A stretch of DNA of 64,000 nucleotides, taken from assembly GCF_015140455.1 (NCBI RefSeq), contig NZ_AP024094.1, positions 248,001 to 312,000 on the forward strand, given 5' to 3'. The notes under the pieces are model-generated. The model was given only the letters and a program-made list of their open reading frames with translations, ran no database searches and was not told the DNA's origin. The DNA is from Jeongeupia sp. HS-3 (lineage in GTDB: Bacteria > Pseudomonadota > Gammaproteobacteria > Burkholderiales > Chitinibacteraceae). This document shows positions 49,572-59,379 of this stretch, piece after piece. Every line of letters starts with the position of its first letter. The stretch's first letter is position 1. A program made the translations under genes and the position numbers.

Positions 49572-51470
49572 ATGCCCGTCGTCACGCTTCCTGATGGTTC
49601 CCAACGCCAATTCGATGCCCCGCTGAGCGTGCACGATGTCGCCGCCAGTATCGGCGCTGGCCTCGCCCGTGCCGCTTTGGCCGGCAAGGTTGACGGTCAG
49701 CTGGTCGATACCAGCTATTTGATTGACCGTGACGTCCGCTTGGCCATCATTACCGATCGTGATGCGGACGGTCTTGAGGTGATTCGCCACTCGACCGCTC
49801 ACTTGCTTGCCTATGCGGTAAAGACGCTCTTCCCCGATGCGCAGGTGACGATTGGTCCGGTGATCGAAGATGGCTTCTATTACGACTTCAGCTATACGCG
49901 CGCATTCACGCCGGAAGATCTGGTGTTGATTGAAAAGAAAATGTCCGAGCTGGCAAAGAAAGACCTGCCGGTCGAGCGCTATGAGCTGAGTCGCGACGAG
50001 GCGGTGGCCTACTTCAAGAGTATTGGTGAGGCGTACAAGGCCGAAATTATCGAAAGCATCCCGGCCGATCAGGCCTTGAGCCTGTATCGCGAGGGTGACT
50101 TCACCGACTTGTGCCGCGGCCCGCATGTGCCGTCGACCGGCAAGCTCAAGGTATTCAAGTTGATGAAGGTGGCTGGCGCCTATTGGCGCGGTGACTCGAA
50201 GAACGAAATGCTCACCCGGATCTATGGCACGGCTTGGGCCAAGAAGGAAGACCTCGAGGCCTACCTGCACCGGCTGGAGGAGGCCGAGAAGCGCGACCAT
50301 CGCAAGATCGGCAAGGCGCTGGATCTCTTCCATCTGCAGGACGAAGCACCGGGTATGGTGTTCTGGCATCCGAAGGGTTGGGCGCTGTGGCAGTCGATCG
50401 AGCAGTACATGCGTCGCAAGCTGAATCAGCACGGTTATCAGGAAATTCGCACGCCGATGGTGATGGATCGCTCGCTGTGGGAGAAGTCCGGTCACTGGGA
50501 GAACTATCGCGATGGCATGTTCACAACCGAATCGGAGAAACGCGATTACGCGGTGAAGCCGATGAACTGCCCGGGTCATATCCAGGTGTTCAATCAGGGG
50601 TTGCGCTCATACCGCGACCTGCCGGTGCGCTATGCCGAGTTTGGTTCTTGTCATCGTAACGAGCCGTCCGGTTCGCTGCACGGCATCATGCGCGTGCGCG
50701 GCTTTGTTCAGGACGACGCACACATCTTCTGTACCGAAGCACAGGTGCAGCAAGAGGCTGCAGCCTTTATCGATCTGCTGAAAGAGGTGTACGCCGACTT
50801 CGGTTTCGACGAAATTCTCGTCAAGCTGTCGACCCGTCCCGAAAAGCGTATCGGTACCGAGGAGAGCTGGGATCGTGCCGAGGCCGCATTGGCTGCCGCG
50901 CTCGACTCCAAGGGTTTGGCATTCGAGTATTTGCCGGGCGAGGGCGCCTTCTATGGCCCGAAAATCGAGTTTACGCTGAAGGATTGCCTTGGCCGCTTGT
51001 GGCAGTGCGGTACCTTGCAGATCGATCCGAACCTGCCTGAGCGTCTGGGCGCCGAGTATGTGGGCGAGGACAACAGCAAGCATCGCCCGATCATGTTGCA
51101 TCGCGCCGTGCTGGGTTCGCTCGAGCGCTTTATCGGTATTCTGATCGAGAACTTCGCCGGCTCCTTCCCGCTGTGGCTGGCGCCAACGCAGTTCGTCGTG
51201 ATGAATATCTCTGACGCGCAGCGTGATTATGCCGACTTCGTTGCTCAAGCACTGCGTGAGAAGGGTTTCCGTGGTGAAGCCGACTTGAGAAATGAGAAAA
51301 TAACCTATAAAATTCGCGAACATAGCATGCAGCGTCTTCCTTATCAGCTCATCGTGGGTGACAAGGAAAAGGCTGCCGGCTTGGTGGCCGTGCGTAGCCG
51401 CAGTGGCGAGGATCTCGGGCAAATGACGCTGGAGGCGCTGATTGAGCGTTTCAGCGGCGAATTGCTGTAA
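49572..51470 (+). CDS. thrS: Threonyl-tRNA synthetase
   Basis: 632 residues from ATG 49572, with AAAGG 8 bp upstream; the frame is open further upstream but runs through the terminator. TGS domain (about 1-61), editing domain with [12 protein letters not shown] and a later His/Cys pair, class II catalytic core ([24 protein letters not shown]) and C-terminal anticodon-binding domain (from about 535). It charges tRNA-Thr and clears Ser-tRNA-Thr. It is the first large gene of the thrS-infC-rpmI-rplT-pheST-ihfA-merR cluster. Confidence 0.97.
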   Translation: MPVVTLPDGSQRQFDAPLSVHDVAASIGAGLARAALAGKVDGQLVDTSYLIDRDVRLAIITDRDADGLEVIRHSTAHLLAYAVKTLFPDAQVTIGPVIEDGFYYDFSYTRAFTPEDLVLIEKKMSELAKKDLPVERYELSRDEAVAYFKSIGEAYKAEIIESIPADQALSLYREGDFTDLCRGPHVPSTGKLKVFKLMKVAGAYWRGDSKNEMLTRIYGTAWAKKEDLEAYLHRLEEAEKRDHRKIGKALDLFHLQDEAPGMVFWHPKGWALWQSIEQYMRRKLNQHGYQEIRTPMVMDRSLWEKSGHWENYRDGMFTTESEKRDYAVKPMNCPGHIQVFNQGLRSYRDLPVRYAEFGSCHRNEPSGSLHGIMRVRGFVQDDAHIFCTEAQVQQEAAAFIDLLKEVYADFGFDEILVKLSTRPEKRIGTEESWDRAEAALAAALDSKGLAFEYLPGEGAFYGPKIEFTLKDCLGRLWQCGTLQIDPNLPERLGAEYVGEDNSKHRPIMLHRAVLGSLERFIGILIENFAGSFPLWLAPTQFVVMNISDAQRDYADFVAQALREKGFRGEADLRNEKITYKIREHSMQRLPYQLIVGDKEKAAGLVAVRSRSGEDLGQMTLEALIERFSGELL

Positions 51471-51521
51471 CCCGTCCGCTGAAACGCACGGTTTTTCTTT
51501 TTCCAGATTTGGAGAACTGCA

Positions 51522-52043
51522 ATAGCTGCGCAAGATAAAGAACCGCGGATCAACGGTGAAATCACCGGCCGTGAAGTGCGACTGCAAGGGGCCGAGGGTG
51601 AACAACTCGGTATCGTGGGCTTGCTTCAAGCAATGTCGATGGCCGAAGAGGCCGAGCTCGATCTCGTAGAAATCGCCCCAAATGCGCAGCCGCCCGTTTG
51701 CCGCTTGATGGATTACGGCAAATTCAAGTTCCAGGAATCGAAGAAGAAGGCTGCTGCCAAGTCGAAGCAGAAACAGATTCAGATCAAGGAAGTCAAATTC
51801 CGTCCAGGGACTGACGAAAACGATTACCAGGTCAAACTGCGTAATCTGGTTCGCTTCCTTGAGGAAGGCGACAAGGCCAAGATCACGCTGCGTTTTCGCG
51901 GTCGTGAAATGGCCCACCAGGAGATCGGCATGGCGCAGCTCAAGCGCGTCGAGGCTGATCTGACCGAACTGGCGGTTGTGGAGCAATATCCGCGACTCGA
52001 AGGTCGGCAAATGGTGATGATGCTCGCGCCGAAGAAGAAGTAA
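51522..52043 (+). CDS. infC: Translation initiation factor IF-3, ATA start codon
   Basis: 173 residues if started at ATA 51522, which has GGAG 7 bp upstream and gives the conserved N-terminus [20 protein letters not shown]. There is no ATG, GTG or TTG in frame at this position; the first Met-like alternative would remove the start of the N-domain. IF-3 rejects non-canonical initiation, and its own gene characteristically uses AUU, AUC or AUA so that excess IF-3 represses itself. The N-domain, Lys-rich linker ([20 protein letters not shown]) and C-domain are intact. Confidence 0.92.
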   Translation: MAAQDKEPRINGEITGREVRLQGAEGEQLGIVGLLQAMSMAEEAELDLVEIAPNAQPPVCRLMDYGKFKFQESKKKAAAKSKQKQIQIKEVKFRPGTDENDYQVKLRNLVRFLEEGDKAKITLRFRGREMAHQEIGMAQLKRVEADLTELAVVEQYPRLEGRQMVMMLAPKKK

Positions 52044-52067
52044 GCGCTAGCAGCAGAATAACGGCGT

Positions 52068-52159
52068 GGCGACAGCCGCCGTCGAGTTCCGGAAACGGAA
52101 TCGTTGTCGCAACAAAAGCGGGGTGGCGGGCTTTAAGTCTCTCAGGAGCGCCTGTCGCC
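52068..52159 (+). promoter_or_regulatory. Candidate ribosomal-protein (L20-type) leader before rpmI
   Basis: The 145-nt infC-rpmI gap contains an exact long-range pairing GGCGACAG (52068-52075) with CTGTCGCC (52152-52159), enclosing further GC-rich hairpins, just upstream of the rpmI ribosome-binding site. In E. coli L20 represses rpmI-rplT through a pseudoknotted leader here. Homology of structure is inferred, not shown. Confidence 0.45.
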
Positions 52160-52188
52160 TGATCCAACACAACTTGGAGTGCATATAT

Positions 52189-52386
52189 ATGCCCAAGATG
52201 AAGACCAAGAGTAGCGCCAAGAAGCGCTTCAAGGTTCTTGGTGGCGGCGGCGTCAAGCGCAGCCACGCGTTCAAGCGCCACATCCTCACCAAGAAAACCA
52301 CCAAGACAAAGCGCCAATTGCGCGGCACCAGCATGGTCGATCCGTCGAACATGGGCCACGTACGTGCAATGTTGCCCTACGCGTAA
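52189..52386 (+). CDS. rpmI: 50S ribosomal protein L35
   Basis: 65 residues from ATG 52189; GGAG lies 9 bp upstream. The very basic sequence [23 protein letters not shown] and [16 protein letters not shown] is the L35 signature. L35 and L20 are always adjacent in this operon. Possible L20-mediated translational control is noted in the leader entry. Confidence 0.97.
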   Translation: MPKMKTKSSAKKRFKVLGGGGVKRSHAFKRHILTKKTTKTKRQLRGTSMVDPSNMGHVRAMLPYA

Positions 52387-52402
52387 CTCAAGGAGATAAG
52401 AG

Positions 52403-52762
52403 ATGCCTCGCGTTAAACGTGGTGTAACAGCCCGCGCTCGTCACAAGAAGATCCTGAAACTTGCTAAGGGCTATCGCGGCCGTCGCAAGAACGTATACCG
52501 CGTTGCCAAGCAAGCGGTAATGAAGGCCGGCCAATACGCCTACCGTGACCGTCGTCAAAGGAAGCGTCAGTTCCGTACTCTGTGGATCGCCCGTATCAAC
52601 GCGGCGTCCCGTGAGTGTGGTCTGGCGTACAGCCGCTTCATGAACGGTCTGAAGAAGGCCGGTATTGAAGTTGACCGCAAGGTGCTGGCGGATCTCGCCG
52701 TGTTCGACAAGCCGGCTTTTGCCAAGTTTGTTGAGCAAGCCAAGGTTAGCCTCGCTGCCTGA
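52403..52762 (+). CDS. rplT: 50S ribosomal protein L20
   Basis: 119 residues, the standard length. The long basic N-terminal extension ([23 protein letters not shown]) threads into 23S rRNA, and the C-terminal globular domain (about 60-119) is the part that binds its own mRNA in E. coli. It is followed by a terminator. Confidence 0.98.
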   Translation: MPRVKRGVTARARHKKILKLAKGYRGRRKNVYRVAKQAVMKAGQYAYRDRRQRKRQFRTLWIARINAASRECGLAYSRFMNGLKKAGIEVDRKVLADLAVFDKPAFAKFVEQAKVSLAA

Positions 52763-52769
52763 TCGGTAA

Positions 52770-53909
<1,140 letters not shown>

Positions 53910-53988
53910 ATCCCGAACTACCGTATTCCTTTTCCTATGCCTGAATGCGGCTGTCGCCCGGCGACGGCCGCGCTTATCGGAGCAAGCG

Positions 53989-56343
53989 ATGAAATTTTCC
54001 GAACAATGGCTGCGTAGCTGGGTCGATCCCCAGCTCGATTCGGAGCAGCTGGCGCATCTGTTGACCATGGCCGGCCTTGAGGTCGAAGAGAACGAACCGG
54101 CTGCGCCGGCGTTCGACAATGTGTTCGTCGCCGAGGTGTTGTCGATTGCCAAGCACCCGGATGCCGATCGCCTGAATATTTGCAGCGTCAATGTCGGTGA
54201 AGCCGAGCCGATCACCATCGTCTGCGGCGCACCGAATGTCGCCGCCGGCCTGAAAGTGCCGTGCGCGCGCATTGGCGCGACTTTGCCCGGTGACTTCAAG
54301 ATCAAGCGTGCCAAGGTGCGCGGGATTGAATCGTCCGGCATGTTGTGCTCGGGTGATGAGCTTGGCATTCCCGACGGTATCGACGGTCTGCTGCTGTTGC
54401 CGGCCGATGCGCCGGTCGGTGCGCCGATTCGCGAGTATCTGAATCTCGATGACCGTTTGTTGACGCTCAAGCTCACGCCAAACCGTGCCGATTGCCTGTC
54501 GATCAAGGGTATTGCCCGCGAAGTCGCCGCACTGACCGGGGCTGTGGTCAAGCCAGTGTTGCCACAAGCCGTTGTGCCGACGATCGACGATGTTCGCGCC
54601 GTGTCGCTGCGCGCTGCCGAAGCGTGTCCTCGCTACGCTGGCCGGGTGCTGCGCAATGTGGACACCTCCGCACCGACGCCTGACTGGATGAAGCAGCGTC
54701 TGGCGCGCTCAGGGCTGCGCTCGATTTCGGCCGTCGTCGACGTCACCAATTACGTGCTGCTCGAACAAGGCCAGCCGATGCATGCCTTTGATCTGGCCAA
54801 GATCGACGGCGGCATCACCGCGCGGTTTGCCGTTGCCGGCGAGGCGCTGACCTTGTTGAACGAGAAGGAGATCAAACTCGAAGCCGACATGCTGGTGATC
54901 GCCGATGAGGCCAAAGCCTTGGCGCTGGCCGGCGTGATGGGCGGGCTGGATTCGTCGGTTGGCGAAACCACGCGTGAGCTATTCCTCGAGTCAGCGTATT
55001 TCGCCCCGGTCAATATCGCCGGCAAGGGCCGTCGTCTCGGTTTCTCGTCCGATAGCGCGCACCGGTTCGAACGCGGCGTCGATTTCGGTGCCTGCCGTGA
55101 GGCGCTGGAGCGTGCCACGCAACTGATTATCGAGATCTGTGGTGGCGATGCCGGCCCGGTGACCGAAGCCGTCGCCGAATTGCCGGCGCGCCAACCGGTG
55201 GCGCTGCGCGTGTCGCGCGTTGCCAGGGTGCTCGGCGTGAGTTTGTCGGCCGACGAGATCGTCGCCATCCTTGGCCGTATCGGCCTACCGACCGCGCTCG
55301 ACGGTGACGTGGTCACTGTCACGCCGCCGAGCTTCCGTTTCGATATCGAAATTGAAGACGACCTGATCGAAGAAGTGGCGCGTGTTTACGGCTACGAGAA
55401 TATCCCGGTGTCGGCGTCGAATGCTAAGCTGGCGATGTTGCCGCTGCCGGGTGATGCGCGCGGCAAGATGCTATTGAAGAACCTGTTGGTGGCGCGCGAT
55501 TACCGCGAAGCGATCAACTACGCGTTTGTCGAAGCAAAGTGGGAAGCCGATTTTGCCGCCAATACCGCGCCGGTGAAGCTGATTAACCCGATTGCCAGTC
55601 AGATGAGTGTGATGCGCTCGACGCTGATCGGTGGCCTGGTCGCGGGCCTCAAGCACAACCTCAACCGCAAGCAAGAGCGTGTGCGCCTGTTTGAAGTGGC
55701 GCGCGTCTTCCACGGCGTGGCCGCCGAAGTGCAGCCTGAACGAATCGCCGCGCTGGCATGGGGCGCACGTGCGCCCGAGCAGTGGGGTGCCGGCAAGGAC
55801 AAGGTCGATTTCTTCGATGTGAAGGCCGATGTCGAAGCGCTGATCGCGCCGCGCGTGGCCGAATTCCGCCGCGCCAATCATCCGGCACTGCATCCCGGTC
55901 GTTCGGCCGATGTGGTACTCGACGGTATCGTGATCGGTGTCGTCGGTGAACTGCATCCGCAGTGGGTACAGGCATACGAGCTGGGTTTGGCGCCGGTGTT
56001 GTTCGAGCTTGATGTGGCTGCTTTGCTGGCCGTGTCGCGGATCAAGGCCGAGGCCGTATCCAAGTTCCAGCCGGTGCGGCGGGATCTGGCGCTGGTGGTC
56101 GATGAAGCCATATCGGTGGCCGAGTTGCAGGCAGCATTCCGGGCGGTGAAAAACCCGTTGGTGACCGAGGTCGCACTGTTTGACGTTTACCGCGGCAAAG
56201 GTGTTGAGGAAGGAAAAAAGAGCCTTGCATTCAAGGTGTTAATCCAAGATACTCGGAAAAATTTGACCGATGAAGAGGTCGATGCCGCGGTTAGCCAGTT
56301 GCTTCGCAAGGCGGAAACGTGCGGCGCGATGTTGAGGGCGTAA
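53989..56343 (+). CDS. pheT: Phenylalanyl-tRNA synthetase beta subunit
   Basis: 784 residues from ATG 53989, with GGAG 8-9 bp upstream. It has a tRNA-binding EMAP-like domain (about 40-150), the B3/B4 editing domain (about 210-390), the B5 DNA-binding-like fold (about 395-475), the core domain and a C-terminal FDX-ACB anticodon-binding domain (about 690-784, ending [18 protein letters not shown]). It edits mischarged Tyr-tRNA-Phe. The TAA overlaps the proposed ihfA ATG (TAATG). Confidence 0.97.
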   Translation: MKFSEQWLRSWVDPQLDSEQLAHLLTMAGLEVEENEPAAPAFDNVFVAEVLSIAKHPDADRLNICSVNVGEAEPITIVCGAPNVAAGLKVPCARIGATLPGDFKIKRAKVRGIESSGMLCSGDELGIPDGIDGLLLLPADAPVGAPIREYLNLDDRLLTLKLTPNRADCLSIKGIAREVAALTGAVVKPVLPQAVVPTIDDVRAVSLRAAEACPRYAGRVLRNVDTSAPTPDWMKQRLARSGLRSISAVVDVTNYVLLEQGQPMHAFDLAKIDGGITARFAVAGEALTLLNEKEIKLEADMLVIADEAKALALAGVMGGLDSSVGETTRELFLESAYFAPVNIAGKGRRLGFSSDSAHRFERGVDFGACREALERATQLIIEICGGDAGPVTEAVAELPARQPVALRVSRVARVLGVSLSADEIVAILGRIGLPTALDGDVVTVTPPSFRFDIEIEDDLIEEVARVYGYENIPVSASNAKLAMLPLPGDARGKMLLKNLLVARDYREAINYAFVEAKWEADFAANTAPVKLINPIASQMSVMRSTLIGGLVAGLKHNLNRKQERVRLFEVARVFHGVAAEVQPERIAALAWGARAPEQWGAGKDKVDFFDVKADVEALIAPRVAEFRRANHPALHPGRSADVVLDGIVIGVVGELHPQWVQAYELGLAPVLFELDVAALLAVSRIKAEAVSKFQPVRRDLALVVDEAISVAELQAAFRAVKNPLVTEVALFDVYRGKGVEEGKKSLAFKVLIQDTRKNLTDEEVDAAVSQLLRKAETCGAMLRA

Positions 56344-56681
56344 TGCAGTACGGAATCACAACAATGACGCTGACGAAGGCCGACCTTGCCGACATGCTGT
56401 TCGACAAGGTAGGTCTCAACAAGCGCGAAGCAAAAGACATGGTCGAGGCGTTTTTCGAAGAAATTCGCCTTTCGCTCGCCGAAGGGGATGTAGTCAAGTT
56501 GTCGGGTTTCGGCAACTTTCAGCTGCGCGACAAGCCGCAGCGCCCTGGCCGCAATCCAAAGACCGGGGAAGAAATCCCGATTTCCGCCCGCCGGGTGGTG
56601 ACCTTTCACGCCAGCCAGAAGCTCAAAGGGCTAGTCGAACTCCACTATGCAAAGCACCAGCAACGTCGTCCCGACCAATGA
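56343..56681 (+). CDS. ihfA: Integration host factor subunit alpha
   Basis: 112 residues if begun at ATG 56343, coupled to the pheT stop with TGAGGG upstream; the conserved protein begins at Met8 (ATG 56364, [17 protein letters not shown]), so the shorter 105-residue form is possible. The DNA-intercalating arm [29 protein letters not shown] is intact. IHF binds and bends DNA as a heterodimer with IhfB. Its 3' end overlaps the merR-type gene by 35 bp. Confidence 0.96.
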   Translation: MQYGITTMTLTKADLADMLFDKVGLNKREAKDMVEAFFEEIRLSLAEGDVVKLSGFGNFQLRDKPQRPGRNPKTGEEIPISARRVVTFHASQKLKGLVELHYAKHQQRRPDQ

Positions 56682-57006
56682 GCTACCGCCGATTCCGGCC
56701 AAGCGCTATTTCACCATTGGTGAAGTGAGTGAGCTGTGCGGGCTGAAGCCGCATGTGCTGCGTTACTGGGAGCAGGAATTCACCCAGCTCAAGCCGGTAA
56801 AGCGGCGCGGCAACCGGCGCTATTATCAGCACCATGAAGTATTGTTGGTGCGGCGCATTCGCTCGCTGTTGTACGAGCAAGGCTTCACCATCAGCGGCGC
56901 CCGCAACCAGCTCGCGCATCTGGGTGAGGGCGCGGCGGGCAGCAATGAAATGACGGCTTCGGTGCGGCAGGAGTTGCAAGCCTTACTGGACTGGCTGAAG
57001 CTCTAG
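56647..57006 (+). CDS. MerR family transcriptional regulator
   Basis: 119 residues. The N-terminal winged HTH (residues about 20-90) shows [26 protein letters not shown] and [28 protein letters not shown]. There is only a short C-terminal helix and no Cys-rich ligand site, so it is not a metal sensor of the MerR/CueR type. This ihfA-linked MerR-like gene is widely conserved in proteobacteria with unknown targets. It overlaps ihfA by 35 bp, implying coupled translation. Confidence 0.92.
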   Translation: MQSTSNVVPTNELPPIPAKRYFTIGEVSELCGLKPHVLRYWEQEFTQLKPVKRRGNRRYYQHHEVLLVRRIRSLLYEQGFTISGARNQLAHLGEGAAGSNEMTASVRQELQALLDWLKL

Positions 57007-57042
57007 CGCGACGCGAGCGAAGACGTTATACTTCGCAACTCT

Positions 57043-57119
57043 CGGAATGTGGCGCAGCCTGGTAGCGCACTTGCATGGGGTGCAAGGGGTCGCGAGTTCG
57101 AATCCCGCCATTCCGACCA
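57043..57119 (+). tRNA. tRNA-Pro (anticodon GGG)
   Basis: 77 nt with encoded CCA. Acceptor arms CGGAATG/CATTCCG; anticodon stem CTTGC/GCAAG closes loop ATGGGGT with GGG at 57077-57079. TATACT 11 bp upstream is a likely -10. The prophage/IS remnants start 120 bp downstream, so this tRNA is a plausible integration locus, but no second copy of its 3' end was found in the window. Confidence 0.96.
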
Positions 57120-57127
57120 ATTAGATT

Positions 57128-57156
57128 AAGGGGTTAGCTTCGGCTAACCCCTTTTT
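57128..57156 (+). terminator. Terminator after tRNA-Pro
   Basis: An 11-bp stem AAGGGGTTAGC/GCTAACCCCTT with a TTCG tetraloop and T-run. Confidence 0.93.
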
Positions 57157-57168
57157 CATTCCGCGTTT

Positions 57169-57188
57169 TATTAGAAGTTCTTCTAATA
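57169..57188. repeat. Perfect 9-bp dyad between two terminators
   Basis: TATTAGAAG-TT-CTTCTAATA, AT-rich, with no T-run, between the tRNA-Pro terminator and the prophage terminator. It could be a regulator-binding site or part of an old attachment region. Confidence 0.5.
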
Positions 57189-57207
57189 CGCTTTCGATAT
57201 GTGCATG

Positions 57208-57234
57208 AAAAAGCCCGCTTCTGCGGGCTTTTTT
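57208..57234. terminator. Bidirectional terminator at the prophage-remnant edge
   Basis: Stem AAAAAGCCCGC/GCGGGCTTTTT with a TTCT loop, directly downstream (minus strand) of the chimeric phage gene. Confidence 0.9.
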
Positions 57235-57239
57235 GCGTC

Positions 57240-57956
57240 CTATCCGGCTTTTCTAGCGGGTAAATGCAACACCACCTCGCTGACTGGCATATCGCGTAAT
57301 TTGATGTAGGTTTCCGTCATGCTTGTGTCGGTATGCGTGGCTCCAACACTGATTTGCCCGATGTTATAGCCGGCACGCTTCGCATCGGTCATCTTGGCTT
57401 CGCGCTCGATCGCCGGAGCGTGCAGCCGGTCGAACTCGGCCAGAACCCGGGCGCAGAACGGATGCAGCTGGGCCTTCGGGTCCGGATGCAGAAGATAGGC
57501 CGAATCGGTCTTGGCCAGATGGTCGCGGTAGATGCCGGAAAGCTTCTTGGCTCCCTCGGCTGGCACCTGAATCCGTGCATTCCCGAGCGGCGCATAGCCC
57601 ATGTGGCTGAGCGTGCGCGCGGCGACCAGCTCGTGGCCGGCGTCGATCTGGGCCTGCGCCAGCTCGCACACCTGGTCTTCGCTCCAGCCGTGATTGATCA
57701 GTGTTTCCACTTTGCCGGCCAGCGATTTCTTGGTGTCGTCATCGATGTCATTGGCGGCATCGATGGTGTCGGACAGCAGTTTGCGGCGGGCGGCGGTGGT
57801 TTCGGACAGTTGGCGTGCAGCGGTCGCTTGTTCGGCCAGCGCCTTGTTGACCTGCGCGGTGACGGCATCCGCGTTCAGACCGCCGATCGACAGCTGGATC
57901 ACCGGTGCGGCACCGGACGGCGCAGCGGCAGCGGCGAATGCTTCGGACAGCTTCAC
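57240..57956 (-). pseudogene. Phage scaffold fragment fused to a tyrosine-recombinase-like C-terminus
   Basis: 238 codons in the minus-strand frame. Residues 1 to about 185 continue the protease/scaffold protein (Ala/Gln-rich, helical, ending LAEFDRLHAPAIEREAK), but this frame is shifted by one relative to the protease frame upstream; the real continuation reaches back through ELDAAAVKLSEAF. The last 50 residues, from MTDAKRAGYNIGQIS to THTDTSMTETYIKLRDMP, resemble the His...Tyr end of a tyrosine recombinase, not a scaffold. The simplest reading is a deletion joining scaffold to the 3' end of an integrase gene next to tRNA-Pro. Resemblance judged by eye. Confidence 0.55.
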
Positions 57957-57966
57957 TGCGGCGGCG

Positions 57967-58689
57967 TCAAGCTCGGCGCAAACGCGCGCACACCGCGTCG
58001 TCGTCGGCCGCGAGCTTGATTGCTTCCTCGGCCGCTTTCAGGATCGCCGCGACGGCGGCTTCGGATAGGCCTTTGGCCTGCAGGTCTTGCTGCAGTTTCT
58101 TCGGGTGCGTGTTCATGGTCGTTTGAGTCTCGGATAGAAGTGTTCTTGCCGGTTCGGGGTGGATCAGGACGGGGGTCGGGTCGCCGTCGGAATCGCAGGA
58201 CAGCGTGATGGGGGCGAGGCGCTTGATGACCGGGCGCACGGTCAGGCCCGCGCCGAGCAACACAGGACCGTGGGACTGACCCCGTTTGTTGTCCTGGTAG
58301 TTCTCGTGGTATTCGGCAGAGAGGTATTGGTAACCGCGTTGCTTTACGGCTTCGATGCCGAAGGGCGTCCATTCGACTTGCGCCCGCAGCCGGTCACCTT
58401 CCACGCGTAGCGCCAGAATCTTGGCGGCGGAGCCGTCGGCAGGCTTGTGGGCGACATCGAGGAAGATGTCGGTGCCAACGGTGCCGGCTTCGAAGTTCTT
58501 CACCATCGACAGCAACATGTCGCGGGTGATGTCGAAGCGGCCGTAACGGGGATCGGTGAAGCTGCCAGTGCGGGTGACGGTCACCCAACTGGTGGTTTTG
58601 TCGTCACCGGGAAGGCTGGCAATGCCGGCAAGGAGTCGCACTCGCCGGCTGTGGCCGTGGGAAAGTCGGATGTGTCGCGCTTGGGTCAT
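57967..58689 (-). CDS. Mu-like phage head maturation protease (I protein-like), 3'-frameshifted
   Basis: 240 residues from ATG 58689 (minus). The core VTRTGSFTDPRYGRFDITRDML, TDIFLDVAHKPADGSAAKI and GYQYLSAEYHENYQDNKRG followed by LGAGLTVRPVIKRL matches Mu-like prohead proteases, which cut the scaffold during capsid maturation. The frame stays open upstream of the ATG (CYQLGNRLPVVSSRPLGF), so a longer product or fusion is possible. It stops at 57967 in a GC-rich stretch where GTGTGCGCG and GTTTGCGCC nearly repeat; the scaffold continues in the next frame. Probably non-functional. Confidence 0.7.
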   Translation of the reverse strand: MTQARHIRLSHGHSRRVRLLAGIASLPGDDKTTSWVTVTRTGSFTDPRYGRFDITRDMLLSMVKNFEAGTVGTDIFLDVAHKPADGSAAKILALRVEGDRLRAQVEWTPFGIEAVKQRGYQYLSAEYHENYQDNKRGQSHGPVLLGAGLTVRPVIKRLAPITLSCDSDGDPTPVLIHPEPARTLLSETQTTMNTHPKKLQQDLQAKGLSEAAVAAILKAAEEAIKLAADDDAVCARLRRA

Positions 58690-58807
58690 CTCTGCCACCG
58701 TTGGAAACCCCAGCGGCCGGGAGGAGACCACTGGGAGCCGGTTGCCCAGCTGGTAGCAGATTACGAGGTGGTGTTACGCGGAATAAGGGGGGGATTGTGT
58801 GCGGGTT

Positions 58808-59347
58808 TCAGAGGTACTGCAATGTAGAGCTAATGTGGATTTTTATACCTCGCTCAATTGCAGCCAGGCGACTTTCAAAGTCTTTTATCCGTACGCCGCT
58901 ATTTCGGTGCTGTGATAATTCAGAGTTTATCGCCGTATATTCTTTGAATGATTTTTGCAGTTTTTTGTCTTCATTGAAGTGAATTGATGATGACATTTCT
59001 AGGCTAAGCTCAGCAAATAGTGCCATTGGTTTTGCATTGGTTTCCAGATTGTATTTCTGGATTAATTCCATCGCTTTTTCGTTTTGCTCTTGGCCCATAT
59101 TTTCATGCAATAACCTGATGCAGACATCAAGTTCAACCAACGCACGGCCGGCGGCTACCGAGGAACGGATGATCCTGCTTCCTTCGTCAGTGGTTCGCGC
59201 ATGCTCTGCTTGTTTTTTCCAGCGATCGATTGCCCGTCAGGCAAAAACGGCAGTTGCACAGGTTGCTATGAACGACAATATTTCCAATAGATCACGAAAC
59301 GTCGCGATCCAGAATGTATCCACTAAGTAATTAACGAATCTGGTCAT
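58808..59347 (-). pseudogene. AT-richer cargo gene interrupted by an in-frame TGA
   Basis: From ATG 59347 (minus) the frame encodes TRFVNYLVDTFWIATFRDLLE and a transmembrane helix (ILSFIATCATAVFA). It meets TGA at about 59237-59239, then continues in the same frame as RAIDRWKKQAEHARTTDEGSR and a helical, charged C-terminus ending ISSTLQYL (58808). Without the TGA it would be one protein of about 179 residues: a membrane-anchored helical protein, family not recognised. Base composition is clearly lower in GC than its neighbours, suggesting late transfer. A TGG to TGA change would explain the break. Confidence 0.55.
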
Positions 59348-59379
59348 GTTTTTTGTGCGAGTTATTTCACGGTGGATGC

